From Bilabrum cf. latius (taxonomy: Eukaryota; Bigyra: Bicosoecida; Bigyra; Bicosoecida), in the NCBI GenBank assembly GCA_965178125.1, contig OZ237760.1, positions 186,001 through 250,000 on the forward strand: 64,000 bases of DNA. Direction: 5' to 3'. Shown piece after piece: positions 44,772 to 53,896 of the stretch. Both the position numbers and the translations under genes were made by a program. The notes under the pieces were generated by a model that searched no databases, had not been told where the DNA came from, and saw only the letters and a program-made list of their open reading frames with translations. The number at the start of each line of letters is the position of its first letter. The stretch's first letter is position 1.

Positions 44772-45024
44772 GGTTCAGGATTGGAGTCTGACCCTTTGAA
44801 CGATAAACGGCTTGGAGGATAATACGGATTGTTTTGGTTGCGAGTGGTTTTACAGTTCACCAAACTGGGTCCAAATTTGAGTGTAAGCCGAGTGATCTAC
44901 GCTTCTGCAGGGGCTATATTTGTTTATTGGTGAACTTCAATACTTCTCTTTGCTTCTCGACCGTTTGTGGGCGTATAGTCCGATTGAGTCGGTCCTACCG
45001 CTAGTTCTGCGACCCATTGCCTAG

Positions 45025-47024
45025 ATGGCGCTTAACCCTGCCGTGATGGAAAGAGAAAACAGTTTCCCGCTTGAGGATATCGAACAGCCGTAGACAAATC
45101 CGAGCGGGCAGACAGGTGGAGCCTCTGCACCCGCAGCCGCGGGGTTCTCCATGGATGTTGAAGCTGGCGGTGCGTCTGCGGGTGGTGGTGCTGCCGCTGC
45201 CTCGGCCCCACAAGACCCGATGCAAGCGTCGTATGACCCCAGCCCAACGTACGGTACCACAGCTACTGGCAATACGCAGCAAGTGTCTCCGTTGCATGCG
45301 CAACCCGCGCCTGGATTCGGGCCAAGCCTGCGCCGGCAGGACTCGCGAAGCGCTGTGGACAGGGTGCGGGGGCTGTTCCGAGATCCAAGCCAGAATGGAG
45401 TCCAGGAGGAAACGTTTTTGTGGTGAGTTGCTTCAATCGGGACCTGCCTTCTGCCCGATACTGCCTGCGCCGCCCTTGATGCAGCACCAGACAAATCCGA
45501 GTTGCCACTGCCACAGGCGCATACCCACGCCCTGCCCCTCTCCACCAGGACGCTACCCAACCGCTGCCTCTTCCCATCACAGCCCGATCTGCTTCGAGAA
45601 CCTCAACGTGAAGGACGGGTTTAGGTTGCAGGGGTGCAGCGAGCACAACCTCTGCCGAAATTGCGCGATGGCATACGTCCAGACGTACATCAACAACGGC
45701 GGGGCTGTTAGGGAGATGACGTGCCCCATCGGGGACGAGTGCCAGGTGCAGTTCTCGCCCCTTGACGTGCGCAGACTGGACCCCGAGCAGGGGGAGGGTC
45801 CGCTGTTCCAGCGATACATCAAGTTCTTCAAGCAGCAGTCTGGCAAGCACGCCCCCTGTCCCAAGTGTGGCTTCCTGAATGAGGGCAACCCGGAGCAGAC
45901 GGTCAAGATGCAGTGCAAGGAGTGCAGCACGAAGTACTGCTTCCACCACGGCAATCAGCACGACCCCGACAAGGAGACTTGCGACCAGTACCTGCGGCGG
46001 ACGGCCCAGGCACAGCAGGAGACCGACCGGATCATCCAGACGACCACGAGCGAGTGCCCCGGTTGCGGGGCACTTATCAACAAGACGCGAGGATGCAACC
46101 ACGTGAGAGAAATACCGCGCTGTGCAATACAAGGCACCTAGTTGCCGTGGATTCGGATATAGGTGCCTTGCATTGTAATGGATTCCCTCGCCCCTCGCTA
46201 TGATGAGCTCCATCCATTCTCGCCCCCCTTCACAATCACTGCCCTCGCAGATGGTGAGTGTGCACCACATCCATCTGCTTTTGGCTGCTATCCATAGCCC
46301 CGCCGAAGTCGAGCCCTCGTTCAGCCGCTGCTATCGCGCACGGCGGTACCCCGCGCGGACGAGACTCATACGCTCGATGGATCTGGTCTCAATGCCTACA
46401 CCATGTCCTAAATGTGTGCGCCCAGCAGCAGTAACTTCCTCGCTATTTGTAAGAACCTCCTGCTCTCACTCGTCACATGATTCGCAGACATGCCGGCAGT
46501 GCAGGGTGGAGCATTGCTACCTGTGCGGCGAGCGCATCGGGCGAGGGGCGCCCGAGTCCGTGGGGCAGCACTACGCCACTGGCAACAGCGCAGGGTGCCC
46601 CGGGATGCACTTCACGAACGCGGCCCCCCGCAGCCGGGTCCGTTCACCGGAGGAGAGGCAAAGGGCTAGGGAGAGAGCGGAGGCCGCCGAGCGATGCCAG
46701 CAGGCTTGGAGGCCTGTCCTGCTGGTCCTGGCGATCATGCTCTTCCCAGTTGCAATGGTCACCACGCTCGCCATGATGGCGATCACCGTTCCGCTGCTGT
46801 CCGTCTGCATGCCGTTCCTTGCGATCCTGGAAGACGACGACTGCGACTGCTGCCCAGGGAACTGCACGCCCTTCCAGGTGGTGTGCTGCTGCTTCGCGCC
46901 GTGCTTCGACAACCCGGACGACTGCCTGCAGAGCATGTTCACGCCGTGCATCTATCAGTGGAGGTACTGGGTGTGGTGCTGCAACACGGTGCTGGGCGAT
47001 GACACGTGCGACGACGACTGCTGA
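45025..47024 (+). CDS. RING-between-RING (RBR) E3 ubiquitin ligase with C-terminal membrane span (three introns, 3-nt microexon)
   Basis: Exons are 45025-45422, 45583-46102, 46251-46253 and 46488-47024; the protein is 485 residues and the stop is TGA. After a disordered N terminus (one in-frame TAG) come RING1 (CPICFENLNV.., its first Cys codon split by intron 1), an IBR domain (CPKCGFLNEG..KMQCKECSTKYCFHH) and RING2 (ECPGCGALINKTRGCNHMTC..CYLCGERI). The Cys of GCNH is the RBR thioester cysteine. The Met that follows is encoded alone by the 3-nt exon 3. The C-terminal third has a hydrophobic span (VLLVLAIMLFPVAMVTTLAM and on) and a tail with about 18 cysteines. It is likely a membrane-anchored ligase of the RNF19/RNF144 kind, inferred. 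It is divergent from NDC80, 253 bp apart. Confidence 0.92.
46124..46176. repeat. Hairpin in intron 2 of the RBR ligase gene
   Basis: The 17-nt arms 46124-46140 and 46160-46176 are reverse complements apart from one mismatch and one G-U pair, separated by a 19-nt loop. The hairpin lies 75 nt upstream of the 3-nt microexon. It could bring splice sites together or simply be an insertion scar. Confidence 0.75.
46251..46253 (+). other. 3-nt microexon (ATG, Met) in the RBR ligase gene
   Basis: The codon ATG is directly preceded by an acceptor (ccctcgcag) and directly followed by a donor (gtgagt). Both neighbouring introns are phase 0, so the exon adds exactly one Met, turning GCNH-TC into GCNH-M-TC, the RING2 consensus (as in GCxHMxC). 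Nothing else between the flanking exons supplies this residue. Confidence 0.85.
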
Positions 47025-47264
47025 TGGATACCATGCCGATGGGGCTGCAAGATGGAAGTCTGCTATCCTGGGTCAATCTGCTACATGCGATGCGGCTCGT
47101 CGATAGTTAGGTCCGGATGCAGCTTGTGAACGGATTGCATGGCGCCGACAGCTACGCATGCAGCAGACAGCAACGGCGACAGCGACCTTTGGATCGTCAA
47201 CTTCAAGTTGAAGAAGAAGATATCGCCAGGTGGCGGTCCCTCGCTACAATCAGGCTGCAGGTGT

Positions 47265-49940
47265 ATGCTTTGGGCATGCATAGCATGTTTACTCCTCAGT
47301 TTGGGGGTTAACGCAAAGCATGGGTATTCTTCGGGTCTCCTGCAATCTATCCCAATTGCATGGGCCCAGTTGCAGACTGGTGCCGTCACATCGATGCAGC
47401 TGCCAAGTCGTAGGCAGCCAGTCCATGCGCACACAGCCGGGCGATTGGGAAATGTGCTATTCTAGCTTACGGTATAGCGGAGCATTTGGGGGTTGTTGCA
47501 TGATGCGTGTCATTCTGCGGCTAGTAGGAATTCCAATTCTTCAATTTCACCTGAGCGATTGCTGCGCATTGCTTGCCCTAGGGGGGCCAACTTTCGAAGA
47601 CCAGAACCCATATAGCCATATGATATAATTGGAGCAACGGTAGCTGACACTGGCACGATATTCCCAGCATAGGACACCTGGCGAACCCGAGGCTTTTCAC
47701 GAGCACTTGAATTGAGTTTGACAGCACCACGAGACGTGCAGTACCACGTACAGTCGCGATCTCAATAGTTTACAAATATGCTTGAGGACAGGAATTCCTC
47801 GGCTGACCTTCAATTGACCGGCCAGCACAGAGATCGTGGGGTTTTGCTCATAGTCCAAACGATTGCTTCGCTGCACACTGCTATCAAGTCGGAATCTTGG
47901 CTTGGGATCGCACCGTGGCGCGTGGCAGAACTTCTCAACGCAACCTAGAAACATATGTACCAGGGTCTTGCCATTCCGAGTCTAGATGTCGCCATCGCGG
48001 CTGATATTGACGACACCAACGCCATGGCTGTATTGCCCGGCTCCCCTGCCCGCGGCGTGCCCCACCTGATCCAGACCAGCTTGTTCCCTGGCATCGACAC
48101 CAATCTTGGCGCTCTCATACAGGCCGCCGGCGAGGGCCGTACCGGCGAGGGCCGTACCGGCGGCACTGATTCGCCCAGCGCACGCACGCACCTGGCAGCG
48201 ACCGCAGCGGGTGGTGGTGCGGGTGGATCTCCCGGTGCTGTGGAGTGGTCGGTGATGTCTTACGGACACGCCGAGGCCCTGCCGGTCGTGTTTGCCCACC
48301 CTGCGGGCCACCGGGACACGTGTCGTGCAGTGGCGCCGCCCGTTGGAGTAGCGGCGGCGCTGCGGCTGCTGCTGTCGTGGCCGGGTCGGGGCGACACGGC
48401 GGGGTGGGCACGGCTGCAGGATCGGATCAGGGAGGCTGAAGTGGGTGCATCGCACGGCGGTGACATCAGGAGGTGCCATCGTCCGTCGTTCTGCCAGCTG
48501 GTGGCGATGATGTGCCCGGCCCTGGTCACCGGTGGCTCGCTTAATCCGGATGGCGGGTCGTCGTGCCCTGGGGGCGTGCTTCGGCTGACTCCCATGATGC
48601 AGCTGTACTGCAGGGAGTGGAAGCCCGTCACTCGGGACGGCTATACGGCCGCAGATGTGGCAAGCTTCGAGCGAGCTGCAGGCAAGGGGCGGTGGCGTCA
48701 GATCGAGTTGGCTTTGGGGGGGCAAACACGATCGCAGGACGGCAGGACGGGCGCTGCGCTGGGGCTGTAGATGGCGAGACAGATGCAGGGGCGGTGGGAG
48801 TCGGACCACAGCGGGGCTGGTCAGCAGGCGGCATGTGGGTCTGGGCATGAGCTAGCTCGGGAGCTGAGCGCGGGCGGGAGCGTGGCGGATGTGGGGGAGG
48901 GCAAGACTGCGGCAGTCTCGCTGTCCTCGCTGCACCGTGCCAGACGGGCTGCTGCCCAGGCCCTGCCCCCATTGTTGCGGGCGGGCATCCCCGAGGCGGG
49001 CGGGCCGAAGCTGGTGTGCGTGCACCACCGTAAGTTCGAGTCGTATGCGGTGGCATTCCGGTGGGAGCACCCTGTGCGGTTCACGGTGGAGGCCACGGCC
49101 GTCGCGGCTGCAGACGCGGATCCTGGTGCATTCCGTCGGGCGGTGTTGGCGGTGACTGGCATGGATGTGGGGTTGCGAAGGGTGATGCCTCGGTGGGCAG
49201 GGTCTGTGGAAGCGAGTGAAGCAATAGGCACTGCCGAGGCCTCGGCGGAGCTGGATCTGCGTCAGGTGGTGCTTGCTCTGTCGTCTCGGCCGGGCGTTGC
49301 TGTGGACGTGCTGGAGCACATGCAGCAAGCAGGGGCGGTGCGGCTTGTGCTTGCGTCGATAGATCCTGGCTTTGCGCGTGCTTCCGAGCCTAAGTTCGCA
49401 TCTTTGCTATCGTGGTCGGTGCATGCCCTGGACACGATCGGGATGGACGCTCTGCTGGACCTTTAGGGGCTGGCGCTTTGCGACTCGCTGGTGGAAGGGG
49501 CGTCGACGTTCAGCCTGTGGGCGGGGCTGGTGGGGGAGCAGGCGGTGCAGGGGGCTGGGGCGCGGGTGCTGGCAGGGACGTCATTGGGTGGTGGTGGTGT
49601 CCGTGTGAACGGTGCAGGCGTGCGATTGGGCGATCTGTCGGTGCCTGCCCGTCGGTGCAGCCTGCGCCCGCCGCTGAGCTCGCTGTCTCAGCTTGAGGGC
49701 GATCCTTTGCTGGGGCCTCCGACGGGGGGCTGCGGTCGGTTGGCGGTGGAGTGGTGGCACGCGCAACGGGCGGCGTGGATGGGCCCTTACGGTGTGACGA
49801 GTGCGCTGTGGGGCGCTGGATCTGCGAGGGATGCAGCTGACGTGTTCTATGCGGCGGCTGCTCGGTACGAGTTGGCGTGGGGTGGGCGACTTGGGTCTGC
49901 CGAGCTGGGGCCAGCGCCTGTGGGACCGTACCTGGCATGA
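47265..49940 (+). CDS. Secreted or Golgi GT11-like glycosyltransferase, copy A of a palindromic pair
   Basis: The 891-residue frame has eight in-frame TAGs and ends in TGA. It starts with a hydrophobic signal (MLWACIACLLLSLGVNA); an in-frame upstream ATG at 47139 would turn this into a type II Golgi anchor. The motif GRLGNVLF-TAG-LTV-TAG-RSIWGLL matches the GRLGNQLFQ nucleotide-sugar block of alpha-1,2-fucosyltransferase-like (GT11) enzymes. Near the C terminus LALCDSLVEGASTFSLWAG resembles the GT11 STFSxW block. The assignment to GT11 is an inference, as the middle is novel. In copy B both TAGs of the first motif are CAA. From 48034 to the end the gene is nearly identical to copy B; before that it is clearly diverged and less GC-rich. 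Confidence 0.8.
48034..49927 (+). repeat. Left arm of a 1.9-kb inverted repeat
   Basis: The arm is nearly identical (about 97% by eye) to the reverse complement of 50125-52015. The two arms align over 1879 columns with two indels: a 15-bp tandem duplication (ggcgagggccgtacc) only in this arm, and 12 extra bases only in the other. Both boundaries are abrupt. The spacer between the arms is 197 bp and AT-rich, and includes both stop codons. Confidence 0.93.
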
Positions 49941-50111
49941 GTTGGATCTAATTTGCTGTTTTCCTTTGCAGCGCTCTATTGTCATTGTGTTCTTCTTCTA
50001 TACTTGAATGAAGATGAAGATGATATACATCTATAATTTATTCTTGAATTAACATCTTGAGTAGTTCTAGAGTGAACTGAATCCAGCCTCCCTAGTATGA
50101 CTGGGAACCTA

Positions 50112-52775
50112 TTATGCTAAATAAGGTCCCACAGGCGCTGGCCCCAGCTCGGCAGACCCAAGTCGCCCACCCCACGCCAACTCGTACCGAGCAGCCGCCG
50201 CATAGAACACGTCAGCTGCATCCCTCGCAGATCCAGCGCCCCACAGCGCACTCATCACACCGTATGGGCCCATCCACGCCGCCCGTTGCGCGTGCCACCA
50301 CTCCACCGCCAACCGACCGCAGCCCCCCGTCGGAGGCCCCAGCAAAGGGTCTCCCTCCAGCTGAGACAGTGAGCTCAGCGGCGGGCGCAGGCTGCACCGA
50401 CGGGCAGGCACCGACAGATCGCCCAATCGCACGCCTGCACCGTTCACACGGACACCACCACCACCCAATGACGTCCCTGCCAGCACCCGCGCCCCAGCCC
50501 CCTGCACCGCCTGCTCCCCCACCAGCCCCGCCCACAGGCTGAACGTCGACGCCCCTTCCACCAGCGAGTCGCACAGCGCCAGCCCCTAAAGGTCCAGCAG
50601 AGCGTCCATCCCGATCGTGTCCAGGGCATGCACCGACCACGATAGCAAAGATGCGAACTTTGGCTCGGAAGCACGTGCAAAGCCAGGATCTATCGACGCA
50701 AGCACAAGCCGCACCGCCCCTGCTTGCTGCATGTGCTCCAGCACGTCCACAGCAACGCCCGGCCGAGACGACAGAGCAAGCACCACCAGACGCAGATCCA
50801 GCTCCGGCGAGGCCTCGGCAGTGCCTAGTGCTTCACTCGCTTCCACAGACCCTGTCCATCGAGGCATCACCCTGGGCCCACTCGATCGCAACCCCACATC
50901 CATGCCAGTCACCGCCAACACCGCCCGACGGAATGCACCAGGATCCGCGTCTGCAGCCGCGATGGCCGTGGCCTCCACCGTGAACCGCACAGGGTGCTCC
51001 CACCGGAATGCCACCGCATACGACTCGAACTTACGGTGGTGCACGCACACCAGCTTTGGCCCACCCGCCTCGGGGATGCCCGCCCGCAATAATGGGGGCA
51101 GGGCCTGGGCAGCAGCCCGTCTGGCACGGTGCAGCGAGGACAGCGAGCCTGCCGCAGTCTCGCCCTCCCCCACATCCGCCACGCTCCCGCCCGCGCTCAG
51201 CTCCCGAGCTAGCTCATGCCCAGACCCGCATGTCGTCTACTGCCCAGCCGCGCTGTGGTCCGACTCCCACCGCCCCTGCATGTGTCTCGCCATCTACAGC
51301 CCCAGCGCAGCGCCCGTCCTGCCGTCTTGCGATCGTGTTTGCCCCCCCAGAGCCAACTCGATCTGACGCCACCGCCCCTCGCCTGCAGCTCGCTCGAAGC
51401 TTGCCACGTCCGCGGCCGTGTCGCCATTCCGAGTGATGGGCTTCCACTCCCTGCAGTACAGCTGCATCATGGGAGTCAGCCGAAGCACGCCCCCAGGGCA
51501 CGACGACCCGCCATCCGGATCCAGCGAGCCACCGGTGACCAGGGCCGGGCACATCATCGCCACCAGCTGGCAGAACGACGGACGATGGCACCTCATGATG
51601 TCACCGCCATGCGATGCACCCACTTCAGCCTCCCTGACCCGATCCTGCAGCCGCGCCCACCCCGCCGTGTCGCCCCGCCCTGGCCACGACAGCAGCAGCC
51701 GCAGCGCCGCCGCTACTCCAACGGGCGGCGCCACGGCTCGACACGTGTCCCGGTGGCCCGCAGGGTGGGCAAACACGACCGGCAGGGCCTCGGCGTGCCC
51801 GTACGACATCACCGACCACTCCACAGCACCGGGAGATCCATCCGCACCACCACCCGCTGCGGTCGCTGCCTGGTGCGTGCGTGCGCTGGGCGAATCAGTG
51901 CCGCCGGTACGGCCCTCGCCGGCGGCCTGTATGAGAGCGCCGAGATTGGTGTCGGTGCCAGGGAACAAGCTGGTCTGGACCAGGTGGGGCACGCCGCGGG
52001 CAGGGGAGCCGGGCATGACCAGGACATCCGTTGGCGATTGGGCGCCGCTGGCAGATCGCAGCAGGTTTACGCTCGCCTCGGGCCCTGGGGCCGCCAGACC
52101 CTGATACATGTCCTTTTTGGTGGTTCCTGCTAGCTGTGACAAGCGCCATGGGGTAAAACCTAGCCGGTGTCCTGGAGTTGTAGCTGTCAGTGGCGAGCCA
52201 ATCATTGGGCAGAAAATAATCAGCCCGCGATTGGGCCACTTATCGTCAATTGTTGCAGCCCTTAGCGGCATGTATTGCGATTGATTCTTGATTACTTCAG
52301 GAACGCTCAGTGGCGCTACCAGTGCCTATGATACTGCACTCATAAACCCCTGAGATCTCCAAGCGTCTGCGATTGGCCAAACTGTATTCGGCGGGGTTAG
52401 CGAAGCTGTCATCACATCTTCTGTCAACAGCGGATCTGGAGGTCGAATTGCTCCAGAGTATGGGCATGAAAGCCGAATTAGCAGCTCAGGTGGAGACTTG
52501 GACGTGTTTACTGAGCGTTGGTTGCAAGCACTGTGTAGCAGCCCCCATAGGCTCCTTTGCGCAGAAAGTTGAAACAGCATGTTGCCCAGTCGCCCTGATA
52601 AATGAACATGGACAGGTCTGCCGCTATGTAAAACTCTACTTCGCACTGGGGCTCCATCCATCAATGCAGTCCATCCGATCGAGTACGGATGAATGAGTTC
52701 TAGTGCGTTGCCGCGACCAGCATTTGCTGCTTGCCTGGTTAGCAACACAAGCAAGAATACGTCAATCCATCTCAT
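50112..52775 (-). CDS. Secreted or Golgi GT11-like glycosyltransferase, copy B of a palindromic pair
   Basis: The 887-residue frame has four in-frame TAGs and ends in TAA. It starts with a signal peptide (MRWIDVFLLVLLTRQAANA). The motif GRLGNMLFQLSAQRSLWGLL carries CAA codons at the two places where copy A has TAG. Conversely, a TAG of this copy at 51237-51239 (AGQ-TAG-TTCGSG) is CAG in copy A (48825-48827). Two other TAGs are shared by both copies (GALGL-TAG-MAR and LLDL-TAG-GLALCD). The same STFSLWAG block is present. It is tail-to-tail with copy A. The N-terminal 250 residues share perhaps 35-45% with copy A (estimate by eye), the rest almost everything. Confidence 0.8.
50125..52015 (-). 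repeat. Right arm of a 1.9-kb inverted repeat
   Basis: This is the partner of 48034-49927. The inner boundary falls 12-13 bases before the stop codon of each copy, so the two genes end differently (TGA against TAA). The outer boundary falls at matching codons (about residues 254-257) of both genes. Confidence 0.93.
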
Positions 52776-53221
52776 CTATAATTGTACGCCTAGTGTGCTC
52801 ATCAGGCGATGAAGCGACGAGCACATCCGAGACCGGAAGTATCGGCAGAACCATATTCAGTGGGCGCAGATGGGCGCCCTGCATCCATCTATTTGGGCTG
52901 CTGCGACGAGGCATGCTGCCTACGAACCCTAAATATGAGGCGGCGAGCTCTCCTCGCCGTTGCCGCAGTCCTCGCGCAGTTCCTCCAGAGCCGGTCCATT
53001 GAAAAACCACAACCCCCGTGCCCATTGCAAGTTGCGGCCCAATGGCAGCTCATCGCACCAACAGGATGGGAGATCAACCAGTTATCTTAGCAGCGATCTG
53101 CACAATCTAGCGCGCACGCACACCATTGATAAGTGACCACAGACTCCCTGATTGCATGGCGCCAGCTCCAGCTGCCGTTGGAGCCAGGCCATGTGATATG
53201 AATGCGTGAGCGTGAGCGATT
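52776..53221. other. Intergenic, 446 bp, no supported gene
   Basis: The frame of copy B continues upstream through ATGs at about 52.80-52.83 kb and one TAG, so its N terminus could be longer. A roughly 90-codon minus-strand frame (53.05 to 52.80 kb) is rich in Arg and Cys and has no recognisable motif. Confidence 0.4.
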
Positions 53222-53752
53222 TCACTGCCTCCCTTTATCATCAGCATACGTTTCATCTTCGAATGAGCTCCCCCCTGCACCCTCGAGCCATTGCTTGGTT
53301 TCCTTCAGGTCCGAACGAGCACCTGCCACCTCCCTTCCGATCTGGTTCAGAACCTCACTGCCGGCACCAGATGCTTCAGCAGCTCCACCTGTTTCAGAGG
53401 TATACTTCAATGATGCTTCGTTGTCTGCTGCGGCGGCGTGCACCCCTTGTTGCGTCCACTACGAGTGCAGCCTCAATGCAGCCTCGAGTGATTTAGTCGC
53501 CATCTTGGCGTACCTCAGGCGATATTCGCTCTTCGCAACCCTCATTGATGGATCATGCTCCAAGTAAGCAGCTTCTGCCGAGTCCCCGACGCACCGTAAC
53601 TCTTCTCTTGCAAATACCAGGGCTTCAAGTACATCCTGTGGATTCGGGAGTGGCGTGCTTGATTTCAAACGAAGAGGACGCTTCTGAAAAGCTCTGTTTA
53701 TATCATGAAGCTTAAGACTAGTACGGACTACTCGATTGCCGAAACATCTCAT
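53222..53752 (-). CDS. Small hypothetical protein, possibly mitochondrial
   Basis: The 176-residue frame starts at an ATG at 53752, has one TAG (53459-53461) and ends in TGA. The first 30 residues are Arg/Lys-rich without acidic residues until Asp17 (MRCFGNRVVRTSLKLHD), compatible with a mitochondrial presequence. Two helical segments follow (VLEALVFAREELR and YRLRYAKMATKSLEAALRL), then an acidic tail with IGREVAGARSDLKETKQWLE. I do not recognise the family. It faces the MFS transporter gene head-to-head, 144 bp apart. Confidence 0.6.
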
Positions 53753-53798
53753 TCTGCAGCTGTGTCTATGGTCGAAATGATATAATTATTGGTCGCAT

Positions 53799-53816
53799 GA
53801 GAGAGAGAGAGAGAGA
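53799..53816. repeat. (GA)9 microsatellite
   Basis: Nine GA units lie in the short divergent region between the small hypothetical gene and the MFS transporter gene, 80 bp upstream of the transporter ATG. On the transporter strand it could act as a polypurine promoter element. Confidence 0.8.
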
Positions 53817-53896
53817 AAATAGAGTTTTCGCACGCATGTGCCGCCGGCGTATTTCCGGATTCCGTTTTTTCTCACCTAGCCCGCACCTTTGCCGTC

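Noticed and set aside
47463-47477. UAG decoded as leucine, as known in some other lineages
   Set aside because: NDC80 alone would allow Leu, but three paralogue sites and the LFQ motif give Gln. A minority meaning cannot be excluded without proteomics.
52762-53025. An 87-codon minus-strand frame upstream of glycosyltransferase copy B
   Set aside because: It overlaps the start of copy B in another frame, is Arg-rich and has no recognisable feature.
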